From CAYLLN01 sp036496265 (GTDB lineage Bacteria > Planctomycetota > Planctomycetia > Pirellulales > Pirellulaceae), in assembly GCA_036496265.1 (NCBI GenBank), contig DASXLL010000161.1, forward strand, positions 1-35,008: 35,008 nt of DNA, in the 5' to 3' direction. This document shows positions 1 through 8,508 of the stretch, one piece after another. The position numbers were made by a program, and so were the translations under genes. The notes under the pieces were generated by a model, which ran no database searches, was not told where the DNA came from, and was given only the letters and a program-made list of their open reading frames with translations. Each line of letters begins with the position of its first letter. The stretch's first letter is position 1.

Positions 1-24
1 GGATAAATCGCACCGCGGGTTCAC

Positions 25-3000
25 TTAGTCGCTTTCGAAGCCCAGATTAATAGGCTTCAGATCCCTGACGGCGACAGTCCGATGTTCGTGCAACTCGCCA
101 TCCTCTCGCGGCCTGGTGAGGGGCACGTCTCCGCTGACCACTTCAATCTGGAAATCGTCGGCCCAAACCTGGCCGGCGCCGCGGAGAGCAAAGGCAAACA
201 CAATGTTGACGGCCTCCGCGGGCACGTCCAGAACGACTTCTTGTTTTTGCCAGTCGGTCGTGCCTTGAAGCGGCGCTTCGTCGGTGGCTGCGAAGCCAAC
301 CGATTTCCGGGCTGCATCGATTCGCATCCAGAGGTTGGCTTTACCCTCGACATTCTTCGTTTTGAGAAACGTGGAGACACGAATTCGTTTGTTGCGATAT
401 TCGTCGGCGCGAATAGTTTGGATGAGATTGCGCACGTCGCGCGGGGCTGGGACTGTGGATTGAATCGAAGCGCTGGCCGCCCCCGTGTGGTAAACGGCGC
501 GATGGATGGACACCTCGTAGTCGGGTCGATTTTCGTCGCCCCACCACCACCACCAGCCTCTGGGGAAGTGTGGCCGAGGTCCAGCCGAGGCCGTGGTGGG
601 CTCGAAGACTTGGCTCCGCTCCTCTGGGACTGGCGTCGCGTCCCAGATGCGGGCCGTTCCGTCGGAGGAACTGGCAATCAGTCGGTGACCGTCGGTCGAA
701 AAGGTGATGTTGTGAACGATATTTGTGTGGCCGGAGAGGGTCAGCAGCTCGTCGCCCGTTTCCAGGTCCCAGATCTTGACCGACTGATCGGCGCTGGCGC
801 TGGCCAGCCGTTTGCCGTCCGGGCTGAATGCCAGTTGCGGGCAAGGAGCGGTGTGTCCGCGCAAATCGAACAAGGGGTCGCCGGAACGTGCGTCAAACAG
901 CCGGATGCCTCCATTCGCGCTCGCCACTGCAAGGCGCGTATCGTCGGGACTCAAGGCCACTGCGAATGAGACGCCGGTGCGGATCTTCAATCGTTGGTCA
1001 CCGGTGTCGGTGGCCCAAATGGTCACGTCATAGCCATATCCACCGATGGAACTGACCATATTCCGTGCGTCCGACGTAAACGCGACATCGCGAACGGGGT
1101 GGTCGCTGTGATACGTGAATAACTTCTTGCCCGATTCGGTTTCCCAAATCGTTACTGTTTTATCCCAGGACGCCGTGGCGACTTGCCGGCCATTGCGGGT
1201 GAATTCGACGTCTTCGATGTTAGCGGTGTGTCCGGTAAGCGTGTGGAGCATCGTGCCCGTATCGGCGTTCCACACAATCGCATCGGCACCGACCGGCCGT
1301 CCCTGATCGTCGTCTCCTCGCGATCCCCAAGTCACGATTAACTGACTATCGGGGCTAAATACTGCCCGGCGAATCGTGTAGTTGGCCTCGGGATGCTTGA
1401 GCGTGGCAATTTGCATTTTGGTGGACGACTCATAGAGGCGTACCGAGTCGTTCGAAATACTTGCGAAGCGTCGTTGATTGGCGCTGACGATTGTGCGTAT
1501 CGTCGGGACCGCGGCCGGATCTTTGACGACCGCACTTTCTTGGCTGTTGTTGGCGTCGAACAACGTGATATAGCCGGAGCTGGCGGCTGCCAGACGTTTG
1601 CCATCGGGACTGATCGCGAGTACCGTTTGCACTCCACGATTTCCACGAATAACTGTCAACTCCTCGCCACTTTTTGCGTCCCAAATTCGCACCGTGCGAT
1701 CCCAGGCGGTCGTCGCGATTCGATTGCCATCCGGAGTGAACTGGGCATTTTCAAGTTGAGCGGAATGGCCTTTGAACTTTACGAGCTCGTGTCCCGACTG
1801 GCTGTCCCAAATTCTGGCCGTGCGGTCGAGAGAAGCTGAGAGGAGACGCTGGCCGTCAGGACTGAAGACAACGCTGGCAATTGATTTCTCGTGGCCTTTG
1901 AGTTCCAAAGTCTGATTCCCAGTCTCCAAGTCCCAGACTTTGAGTTCGGGCTTCTCAAACGATCCGCCGGCGCCGGCAAGACGCTTACCAGCGGGACTGA
2001 AGGCGACGCCGCGAACGTCGTGCGCGAATCCTGCTACTGTTTGTTGCAATTTCCCGGACCGAGCATTCCACAACTTGATCGCGGCGAACGATCCGCTGGC
2101 CAGTGTGGCGCCATCGGGACTGAATGCCACCGACATGACTGGTGCGGCATCGTTGATCGAGAGAATTTCTTTACCCGTCTCGGCTTCCCAGATTTTAAGG
2201 CTGCCACCGGTTGGCCTGCCTTGATCAAATCCGTGACTGCCGCTGGCCACGAGCTTTCCGTCCGGACTATAGGCGAGGCACCTCGCACGCTGGTCGTGGC
2301 CTTCGAACGATACGAGAATTTTGCCTGTCGCGATGTCCCAGATATTTACTCCTGAATAGCCGGCGCCAACGATTTTCTGGCCGTCGGGGCTAAAAGCGAT
2401 TGCCGTGGCCGAGCCACGAATCGTGAGCTGGTCGGAAAAGCAGAGCCGGTGAAGATAGTACCATTCGAAGCCGCGGAGATCCTTCTCTTCCGCGCGCGGG
2501 CGGTGCTGATCAAGCAGATCGAGGACCCGTTCGGCGGCGCCCGCCTGCCAGGCATGCGAAGCCATGTTCATGTGAGCCGTGTAGAGAGCGCGGTTCAGTT
2601 TTTCGTTGACCGATTTCACTTCGTCGCGCTGTTTTTGGGCTTCATCGCGCTGCTGGTTTGCTTCGTGAGCCTTATCTTGAGCGGTAGCGGCGTTCGCTTC
2701 GGCTTTTTGCTCGTTGGCTTGCGCCAATTGTTCGTTAGCGAGGGCGGCTTGCCATTGAGTGAGAATGCCGATGAGACCTAGGAAGGCGATCAGGACGATG
2801 GCGACGGCGAGAGAGGCGGTGAGAGGGTGTTTTTGACAGCGGCGGAGGGCGCGTTCGAGGGGGCTGGCGGGGCGGGCGAGGATAGGCTCATTGGAGAGCC
2901 AGCGGTCGAGGTCGTCGGCAAGTGCTTCGGCGGAGGCGTAACGGCGAGTGGGTTCCTTCTCGAGGCACTTGAGGCAGATGGTTTCAAGGTCGAGGTCGAT

Positions 3001-4008
3001 TGTTGGATCGAGCGAGCGCGGCGGAGTGACTTCGCAGTCGCGGACTTGTTGGAGAGTTTCTAGCGCTGACGCCGTTTTGAAGGGAGGGCGGCCGGTGAGC
3101 AGCTCGTATAAGATCGCGCCGAGGCTGTAGATGTCGGCGGCGGTCGTAATCGATTTACCGTCGGTGGCTTGTTCGGGGGCCATGTAGCTGGCGGTGCCGA
3201 CGATGGCGCTGGTGAGAGAGTTTGTTTCGTCGGTGGAGAAGCGTTTGGCGAGGCCGAAATCCGTGATGTAGGGCGTAGGGTGGGCTGTGCCCACCATGTT
3301 GCTTGAATTGGTGGGTACAGCCCACCCTACGAGGATATTTGCCGGCTTTAGATCGCGGTGCAGAATACCGCGTTGGTGGGCGTAGTGGACCGCGCGAGCG
3401 ATGGCGGAGAGTAAGCGAGCGGAGTCCGGCGCGGTAGGTCCCGCCGGCCCCGCGGGACCTGATGCTTGATGGCCTGTGGTTTCGCAGGTCAAGGTCCCGC
3501 CCGGCGGTCGGGACCTACAGTCGGCCAGGCTGCCGCCAGCAACAAATTTCATCGTGAAAAAGTGCTGGCCGGCGTGCTGGCCGACCTCGTAAATCGGCAC
3601 GATGTTTGGATGGTCGAGGCTGGCGGCGGCTTCGGCTTCGGCGTGGAAGCGCTCGATATCGGCGCGGCCGGCGAATTGGCCGTCGCGAACCAGCTTGAGC
3701 GCGACGATGCGATTCGGCCGCGCCTGGCGGGCTTTATAAACGATGCCCATGCCGCCATGGGCGATTTCTTCCAACAGCTCGTATTCGCCGAAGCGGCAAG
3801 GCGCGTTCATTGGCGGCCAGGCGGTCCACAGCCGCGGCACGCGCTCCCGGCTGGCGAAGAACGCCCGCAATTCGTCGCCGAATTCGGGATGGCGCGCGAC
3901 CCAATCATCGCGATCGATCTGCTGCCCAGATTCCTCGGCTTGCAGATAGCTTGCGAGAACTAGCTCGAAGCTTTCGGAGTTTTCTGATTCAGTTGTGCAG
4001 CCCAACAT
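25..4008 (-). CDS. Membrane Ser/Thr protein kinase with WD40 repeats
   Basis: 1327-aa Hanks-type kinase of the planctomycete PknB/WD40 class, expected to phosphorylate Ser/Thr from the cytosol; substrate unknown. Order seen: N-terminal leader typical of these kinases (about 10-55); kinase domain about 73-375 with the glycine loop near 80-95, catalytic K105, HRD at 217-219, DFG at 250-252 and APE at 277-279; one transmembrane helix about 398-417; coiled-coil rich in Ala/Gln/Glu (about 420-475); FSPDG-type WD40 repeats (about 525-1110); and a C-terminal jelly-roll-like module (about 1180-1310, ending in a VWADDFQIEVV strand). The kinase domain carries two foreign in-frame inserts, residues about 164-193 and 228-246, each encoded by an inverted repeat. 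All catalytic motifs survive. The ATG lies 2 bp after the stop of the ECF sigma gene, so the two are very probably one operon. Confidence 0.93.
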   Translation of the reverse strand: MLGCTTESENSESFELVLASYLQAEESGQQIDRDDWVARHPEFGDELRAFFASRERVPRLWTAWPPMNAPCRFGEYELLEEIAHGGMGIVYKARQARPNRIVALKLVRDGQFAGRADIERFHAEAEAAASLDHPNIVPIYEVGQHAGQHFFTMKFVAGGSLADCRSRPPGGTLTCETTGHQASGPAGPAGPTAPDSARLLSAIARAVHYAHQRGILHRDLKPANILVGWAVPTNSSNMVGTAHPTPYITDFGLAKRFSTDETNSLTSAIVGTASYMAPEQATDGKSITTAADIYSLGAILYELLTGRPPFKTASALETLQQVRDCEVTPPRSLDPTIDLDLETICLKCLEKEPTRRYASAEALADDLDRWLSNEPILARPASPLERALRRCQKHPLTASLAVAIVLIAFLGLIGILTQWQAALANEQLAQANEQKAEANAATAQDKAHEANQQRDEAQKQRDEVKSVNEKLNRALYTAHMNMASHAWQAGAAERVLDLLDQHRPRAEEKDLRGFEWYYLHRLCFSDQLTIRGSATAIAFSPDGQKIVGAGYSGVNIWDIATGKILVSFEGHDQRARCLAYSPDGKLVASGSHGFDQGRPTGGSLKIWEAETGKEILSINDAAPVMSVAFSPDGATLASGSFAAIKLWNARSGKLQQTVAGFAHDVRGVAFSPAGKRLAGAGGSFEKPELKVWDLETGNQTLELKGHEKSIASVVFSPDGQRLLSASLDRTARIWDSQSGHELVKFKGHSAQLENAQFTPDGNRIATTAWDRTVRIWDAKSGEELTVIRGNRGVQTVLAISPDGKRLAAASSGYITLFDANNSQESAVVKDPAAVPTIRTIVSANQRRFASISNDSVRLYESSTKMQIATLKHPEANYTIRRAVFSPDSQLIVTWGSRGDDDQGRPVGADAIVWNADTGTMLHTLTGHTANIEDVEFTRNGRQVATASWDKTVTIWETESGKKLFTYHSDHPVRDVAFTSDARNMVSSIGGYGYDVTIWATDTGDQRLKIRTGVSFAVALSPDDTRLAVASANGGIRLFDARSGDPLFDLRGHTAPCPQLAFSPDGKRLASASADQSVKIWDLETGDELLTLSGHTNIVHNITFSTDGHRLIASSSDGTARIWDATPVPEERSQVFEPTTASAGPRPHFPRGWWWWWGDENRPDYEVSIHRAVYHTGAASASIQSTVPAPRDVRNLIQTIRADEYRNKRIRVSTFLKTKNVEGKANLWMRIDAARKSVGFAATDEAPLQGTTDWQKQEVVLDVPAEAVNIVFAFALRGAGQVWADDFQIEVVSGDVPLTRPREDGELHEHRTVAVRDLKPINLGFESD
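3275..3330. repeat. Inverted repeat (21-nt arms) inserted in kinase 1
   Basis: Left arm 3275-3295 and right arm 3310-3330 are reverse complements with one mismatch, separated by 14 nt. Each arm is itself a small palindrome (TGGGC...GCCCA). It lies in frame in the kinase gene between the HRDLKPAN loop and DFG and encodes about 19 extra residues, including VGWAVPT. A third, single arm occurs at 13694-13714 inside the uracil-DNA glycosylase gene. It appears to be a dispersed REP/MITE-like element. Confidence 0.85.
3434..3518. repeat. Second inverted repeat (27-nt arms) inserted in kinase 1
   Basis: Arms 3434-3460 and 3492-3518 begin and end GTAGGTCCCG / CGGGACCTAC and are imperfect reverse complements. 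The insert sits in frame between the hinge segment FTMKFVAGGSLAD and helix E (LLSAIARAVHYAHQRG) and codes for a Gly/Pro/Thr-rich stretch with no counterpart in ordinary kinases. The sequence differs from the 3275-3330 element but the architecture is the same. Confidence 0.8.
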
Positions 4009-4010
4009 AG

Positions 4011-4637
4011 TTAGTCTCCGTCGTTCAGAATCTGTTTCAGCTTGATCAGTCCGCGGTGAACGAGTCCCGCGGCCGCTTCAATGCCCCGTTCAAGCTGCGC
4101 CGCAACCTCGGCCAGCTTCATGCCGTGCAAGTGGTGCAAAATGACCGCTTCCTGCTGCTCGTCGGTAAGTTGGAGCAGGGCTTCCGCCAGTCGCCGCAGC
4201 TCTTCGTTGTGACTCGCCCGCTGGCTGGGGCTCGATTGATCGGCCGCCAGCGTTTGCATTAGCCGCACGGACGAGTGATCGAGCGATTGTTCCAGCGAGC
4301 AGTCGCATTTTTGCTGTTTAAAATGGCGAACGGCGTCCCAAATGTTGTGCAGCAGCATCTGACGCAACCAACCCTTGAGCTCCAGACTGCCGTTGCCCGC
4401 GAACTGATCGAGATGCGCAAGCGCCTCTTGAAAGGTTGCCTGCACGAGGTCTTCGGGGTCGAGCTTCGTCCATAGCCGGCGGTCCAAGTGCATCCGGGCC
4501 AGAACGCACAAATAGGGCCGCAGATGCTCAAGGGCGGTCGCCGGATTCAAAGTCGCGTGATCCACAGCCCGATGACCCAAAACCATGTCGTTCATGCGTC
4601 GCTCCGAGAAACCAGGCGCGGAATCCGCCGCTTTCAT
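4011..4637 (-). CDS. ECF-type RNA polymerase sigma factor
   Basis: 208-aa sigma-70 family protein of the planctomycete ECF type. Region 2 is visible as LDPEDLVQATFQEALAHLDQF, followed by the GWLRQMLLHNIWDAVRHFK stretch, and region 4 as LTDEQQEAVILHHLHGMKLAEVAAQL, the helix-turn-helix that contacts the -35 element. It should redirect RNA polymerase to a small regulon, probably controlled through the kinase encoded 2 bp downstream, because no anti-sigma factor gene is adjacent. The ATG at 4637 is the longest start; an internal ATG at 4595 is a reasonable alternative. It is divergent from the M28 peptidase gene, with 128 bp between the starts for both promoters. Confidence 0.9.
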   Translation of the reverse strand: MKAADSAPGFSERRMNDMVLGHRAVDHATLNPATALEHLRPYLCVLARMHLDRRLWTKLDPEDLVQATFQEALAHLDQFAGNGSLELKGWLRQMLLHNIWDAVRHFKQQKCDCSLEQSLDHSSVRLMQTLAADQSSPSQRASHNEELRRLAEALLQLTDEQQEAVILHHLHGMKLAEVAAQLERGIEAAAGLVHRGLIKLKQILNDGD

Positions 4638-4765
4638 GCGCGGGCTTTGCCGAAATCTTCGCTTTTACCGCGGCAAGTTCCTAGCTAGCGGCCTATGAGA
4701 GGGCTGAATGTGACGTATATTTCCGCTGGTCGGCGCAAAACAAGCACTTCGAGTTTGATGACCGC

Positions 4766-6307
4766 ATGAATCGCAAGTTATTAGCTGGTTTGACGTTATT
4801 TGCCGCCGCGGCAATTTGTACCAGTGGTTCGGCCGTCGATCGCGATGCGCTCGCCGCGGCCGCCGCGTCGATTACGGCTGCGGAAGCGAAAACGTATGTC
4901 GATGTGCTGGCCGATGACACGTTCGAAGGCCGGGAGACAGGCAGCCGGGGAGGGCGGGCGGCAGGGAATTATGTGCTGAAGGCGATGGAGCAGCTGGGGG
5001 CCCTGCCGGCGGGCGAGAACGGTTCGTTCGGTCAGTCGTTTCATGCGGCGTCGCGGAATATTTTGGGGCTGGTCGAAGGGAGCGATCCGCGGCTGAAGGA
5101 TCAAGTCATTGTGCTCGGCGCGCACTATGACCATGTGGGCTATGGGACGGCTCGGAACAGTTATGGGCCGACCGGTTACATCCACAATGGGGCCGACGAC
5201 AACGCCAGCGGAGTCGCGGGGCTGTTGGAAGTGCTCGACGCAGTGAAGCGATTGCCGCAGGCGCCGCGGCGGTCGCTGCTGTTTGCATTTTGGGATTCGG
5301 AAGAAGGCGGGCTGCACGGATCGAGGACTTGGGTCGCCCGGCCGACCGTGCCGCTTTCCAAAGTGGTGCTCGATATCAACATGGACATGATCGGGCGGAT
5401 GAAGAACGGCCGCATGGAGCTATTGGGGTCACGCACTGCGCCGGGACTGCGGCGATTGGTGAGCGAAGCGAATGGCGCGGGCCCGACCACGATTGATTTC
5501 GATTGGAAGATCAAGCCCGATAGCGACCACTGGCCGTTCTATGAACATCGCATTCCGTATTTGATGTTTCATACTGGCCTGCACGGCGATTATCACCGGC
5601 CCAGCGACGATGCGCATCTGGTGAATTACGAAGGGCTGGCAACGATCTCCAAAATGATCTTTGAGTTCGCGGTTCGATTGGCGGACGAAGAGCGAGTGCC
5701 GTCGTTTCGCGAGGCTGCCCGAAATGAAACGGCTTCGTCGCCCGCCTCGCTCGAGCAACCAGCGTCGCCTCAGCCGCCGCGATTTGGTTTGCCATTCCGG
5801 ATTGAGGCGGGCGATGAGCCGAAGTTCATCGTCACCGCCTTAACCGCCGGCTCAGCCGCAGAAAAATCAGGGTTTCGCGCCGGCGATCGGCTGCTGGAGT
5901 TTCAGGGGGAGCCGATTCGTGATGACGCGCGATTCCGATTGCATCTTTTGGCCGCCTCCGGGGAGACGACATTCCTGGTCCAGCGGCCTGGCAGTGAGAC
6001 GCCCCTGCTGCTTAAGATGACGCCCGCGGGCGATCCCATTCGCGTCGGCATCACGTGGCGGCTGGATGATGGCGAACCGGGAACGGCGATTGTAACGCAA
6101 GTGATTTATGGCTCGGCCGCGCATGCCGCCGGCGTCAAGTTCGCCGATCGCTTATACACGCTCGGTGGCAAGTCGTTTCGAACGCAGGACGATCTAGTTA
6201 AGTTGCTCAGCACAGCCACGAGCCCGCTAGAAATGGTGCTGGAGCGCGACGGGCGGCTGCGGACAGCAACACTGACGCTGCTCAGTGAGCCGCCGGCCGC
6301 GGAGTAG
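4766..6307 (+). CDS. Secreted M28 zinc metallopeptidase with two PDZ domains
   Basis: 513-aa exported peptidase. An N-terminal signal peptide (about 1-23, cleaved near GSA) precedes an M28 catalytic domain (about 40-300). The di-zinc site is complete: H120 with D122 (AHYDH), D144 (GADDNASG), catalytic E179 and ligand E180 (SEEGG), D207 (NMDMIGR) and H277 (GDYHRPSD). Two PDZ domains follow (about 340-415 and 425-505), which usually bind peptide C-termini or tune substrate choice. Family members are aminopeptidases or carboxypeptidases acting in the periplasm or outside; the exact specificity cannot be read here. No strong ribosome site is seen. It is divergent from the ECF sigma gene. Confidence 0.92.
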   Translation: MNRKLLAGLTLFAAAAICTSGSAVDRDALAAAAASITAAEAKTYVDVLADDTFEGRETGSRGGRAAGNYVLKAMEQLGALPAGENGSFGQSFHAASRNILGLVEGSDPRLKDQVIVLGAHYDHVGYGTARNSYGPTGYIHNGADDNASGVAGLLEVLDAVKRLPQAPRRSLLFAFWDSEEGGLHGSRTWVARPTVPLSKVVLDINMDMIGRMKNGRMELLGSRTAPGLRRLVSEANGAGPTTIDFDWKIKPDSDHWPFYEHRIPYLMFHTGLHGDYHRPSDDAHLVNYEGLATISKMIFEFAVRLADEERVPSFREAARNETASSPASLEQPASPQPPRFGLPFRIEAGDEPKFIVTALTAGSAAEKSGFRAGDRLLEFQGEPIRDDARFRLHLLAASGETTFLVQRPGSETPLLLKMTPAGDPIRVGITWRLDDGEPGTAIVTQVIYGSAAHAAGVKFADRLYTLGGKSFRTQDDLVKLLSTATSPLEMVLERDGRLRTATLTLLSEPPAAE

Positions 6308-6310
6308 CCA

Positions 6311-6382
6311 TTTGTCACTTGTCATTGGTCATTTGACCGCATTGACAATTCACCCCTGACAAATGACAACTGACAGCTGACC
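6311..6382. repeat. TGTCATTTG-type repeat cluster, left of SRP RNA
   Basis: Short units of the type TTGTCA-TTGGTCATTTG (6311-6337) face complementary units TGACAAATGACAACTGACA (6357-6376), giving an imperfect hairpin in the gap between the peptidase stop and the SRP RNA. The same unit appears again on the other side of the RNA gene. Confidence 0.7.
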
Positions 6383-6390
6383 TCTGCCCA

Positions 6391-6480
6391 AAAGAGGCCC
6401 TCGCAAGGGGGAGCCGTGAACCTGGTCAGGCCTTAACCGGAGCAGCCATAAGCGGGGTACTCTTGTGCGAGGGCCCCTTT
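6391..6480 (+). ncRNA. ffs: Signal recognition particle RNA (small bacterial 4.5S type)
   Basis: Scaffold RNA of the signal recognition particle, which binds Ffh and targets membrane and secreted proteins. The conserved apical motif is present as CCTGGTCAGG (6421-6430) and GGAGCAGCC (6439-6447), matching the Ffh-binding internal loops. The ends close with a 10-bp perfect stem, 6396-6405 against 6466-6475, extended outward by a near-complementary AAAAG/CTTTT pair that also gives a run of T, so the RNA may terminate on its own closing stem. Placement just upstream of dnaX matches many bacteria. The apical loop reads TTAACC rather than a GNRA tetraloop. The exact ends are approximate. Confidence 0.88.
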
Positions 6481-6496
6481 TCGGCAGTGCAAGCAA

Positions 6497-6576
6497 GTCA
6501 TTTGTCATTTGTCACTCGTCATTTGTCGGTCACTGTGTGGGCCTAATAATGACAAATGACCAATGACAAAGGACAA
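6497..6576. repeat. TGTCATTTG-type repeat cluster, right of SRP RNA, running into dnaX
   Basis: Tandem GTCATTTGTCATTTGTCAC units (6497-6530) face the complementary ATGACAAATGACCAATGAC units (6549-6567), forming a large imperfect hairpin. The right arm touches the 5' end of dnaX and supplies an in-frame ATG at 6563. Confidence 0.72.
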
Positions 6577-6580
6577 GAGC

Positions 6581-8473
6581 ATGGCCAGCGAAACGGACGA
6601 ATCTCGCGATTCTCAATACGTCGTCGTCGCTCGCCGGTATCGCCCGCAGGATTTCAGCCAACTCATCGGGCAAGGCCAGGTTTCGCAGGCTCTGGCCAAC
6701 GCGATCACAACCAACCGCGTCGGCCACGCGTATCTCTTCACCGGCGCTCGGGGCGTCGGCAAGACTTCGACGGCTCGCATCTTTGCCAAAGCGCTGAACT
6801 GCGTGAACGGGCCGACCACGTCGCCCTGCGGCGTGTGCGATATTTGCCAAGGGATCGCCAGCGGCAGCGACGTCGATTGTTTAGAGATCGACGGCGCGAG
6901 CAACCGCGGCATCGACGAAATCCGTCAGCTCCGCAGCAATGTCAACGTGCGACCCAGCCGCGCGCGGTTCAAGATCTACATCATCGACGAAGTCCACATG
7001 CTGACGAACCAGGCGTTCAACGCGCTGCTGAAAACGCTGGAGGAACCGCCAGAGCATGTGAAGTTTATCTTCTGCACGACCGAAGCGGACAAAATTCCAA
7101 TCACGGTGCTGTCGCGGTGCCAACGGTTTGACTTTGCGCCGATCGAGATGAAGTCGATCATCGAGCGGCTGGCCCACATTTGCCAGAACGAAGGAGTGGA
7201 AGCCGAGGCGGAGGCGTTGCACATCATCGCTCGTCGCGCGGCCGGTTCGATGCGCGACAGCCAGTCGCTGCTCGAGCAGTTATTGTCGTTCGGCGGGGAG
7301 AAAATCACCGTCAGCGATGTTCATTCGCTGCTCGGCACTGCTCATTCGTCGCGGCTGGCGTCGATTGCCAACTGCATTGCCCGCCGCGATGCAGCCGCCG
7401 CATTAAGAGAAGTCGAAACGGCTGTCAACGAAGGCGTCGATCTCGGTGCCTTGGCCGAACAGCTTCTCGGCTACTTCCGCGACTGCCTGGCGGCACTCGT
7501 GGGCTGCCAGCCGGACCTATTGATGCATGTTGCAGCGGCCGATTACGAGCAAGTGAAGGCCATGGGCCAGCAAATCGGCCTGGAAACGCTGCTCGCGATG
7601 GCCCAGATTCTCGATCAGACGCTGACTCGCCTGCGGCAGAGCACGCATGTCAGAACGCTCGTTGAGTTGGCGTTGGTTCGGCTATCCAACTTGGATGATT
7701 TGGACGCGCTACCCGGCCTAGTGGCCGAATTGAGGGGACAGGAGGCAGGAGTCAGGAGCCAGAAGTCAGGGGGCAGAGGCAACACGTCGGGGAGCGGTGA
7801 CGGCTCTGCGCCTTCAGTACCCAGTACTCAATACTCAGTACCGGGTACTCCACGACCAAGTCCCACCGATAACCGAATGGCGGCAGGCACGGCCCCGAGC
7901 CCCGAGCCCCGAGTCGCAAGCCCCGAACCGCGGCCCCCGCTCCTCGAACCTCAAAAAAAAACGTCCGACATAAGTGATTCGGCCCAGCCCGCCGCACTTT
8001 CTTCGCCTCCCCAATTGGCTGCGTTCGATTCACAAGCGGCTGAGTCGATTTGGCAGCAAACCCTTGCTGAGATTGGGGATATGACGTCCGATTTTGCCGG
8101 TCGCGCGGAGCGTGTAGCAATTTCCGGGCCAAATCGGCTGGCCGTTTCTTTCCGAAAAGCATATACTCAAGCGCAGGAGTATTGCGAACGACCCGAGCGA
8201 CGGCAAAAGCTGGAACAAACCTTCTCGCGGATTGCCGGACGCAACTTTCGGATCGACTTCGCAACGCTGCCGGATGAAGCTGCCCCGGCGTCGCGGGCTG
8301 AACGGGCGGAGGTCAAACCGCCGGCCAACCGTCGCCAGCGGCAGCAGGAAGTCATGCGACACCCCTTGATTCGCAAGGCAGCCGAGTTGTTTGACACGGA
8401 AATCGTTGCCGTCGTCGATCCTCCGGTGACTGACGAGCCTGATCCACAATCCCGAAGCTCAAGCGAGGGTTAG
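6581..8473 (+). CDS. dnaX: DNA polymerase III subunit gamma/tau
   Basis: AAA+ clamp-loader ATPase that loads the sliding clamp at the replication fork. Counting from this start: Walker A GARGVGKTS (about 55-63), zinc-binding cysteines 74, 83, 86 and 89 (CGVCDIC), Walker B DE at 136-137 (IIDEVHML), sensor 1 (CTTEADKIP), the SRC arginine-finger motif at 178-180 and sensor 2 (GSMRDSQS). A linker at about 385-470 is low-complexity and repeat-derived (7735-7945), followed by a tau-like C-terminal region. I prefer ATG 6581 because AAAGGA at 6568-6573 is well spaced; ATG 6563 would add six residues read from a dispersed repeat. recR follows after 35 bp and no ybaB lies between them. Confidence 0.95.
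   Translation: MASETDESRDSQYVVVARRYRPQDFSQLIGQGQVSQALANAITTNRVGHAYLFTGARGVGKTSTARIFAKALNCVNGPTTSPCGVCDICQGIASGSDVDCLEIDGASNRGIDEIRQLRSNVNVRPSRARFKIYIIDEVHMLTNQAFNALLKTLEEPPEHVKFIFCTTEADKIPITVLSRCQRFDFAPIEMKSIIERLAHICQNEGVEAEAEALHIIARRAAGSMRDSQSLLEQLLSFGGEKITVSDVHSLLGTAHSSRLASIANCIARRDAAAALREVETAVNEGVDLGALAEQLLGYFRDCLAALVGCQPDLLMHVAAADYEQVKAMGQQIGLETLLAMAQILDQTLTRLRQSTHVRTLVELALVRLSNLDDLDALPGLVAELRGQEAGVRSQKSGGRGNTSGSGDGSAPSVPSTQYSVPGTPRPSPTDNRMAAGTAPSPEPRVASPEPRPPLLEPQKKTSDISDSAQPAALSSPPQLAAFDSQAAESIWQQTLAEIGDMTSDFAGRAERVAISGPNRLAVSFRKAYTQAQEYCERPERRQKLEQTFSRIAGRNFRIDFATLPDEAAPASRAERAEVKPPANRRQRQQEVMRHPLIRKAAELFDTEIVAVVDPPVTDEPDPQSRSSSEG
7735..7945. repeat. Low-complexity repeat block inside dnaX linker
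   Basis: Three repeat types sit one after another in frame: AGTCAGGAG/AGAAGTCAGG units (7740-7775), a (C)AGTAC-CCAGTACT/CTCAGTACC/GGGTACTC set (7815-7850), and CCCGAG/CCCGAA units (7891-7940). All resemble planctomycete intergenic repeats. They encode the Gly/Ser/Pro-rich linker between the ATPase collar and the C-terminal domain. Confidence 0.6.
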
Positions 8474-8508
8474 GTAGGCCCTGAGACACGGCCTACGCAT
8501 CGTGTCCG

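Noticed and set aside
82..969. 295-codon plus-strand open frame at the window start
   Set aside because: Antisense shadow of the WD40 and C-terminal part of kinase 1.
7735..7945. Possible CRISPR-like repeats in dnaX
   Set aside because: Units are short, unequal and without unique spacers, and lie in an open coding frame.
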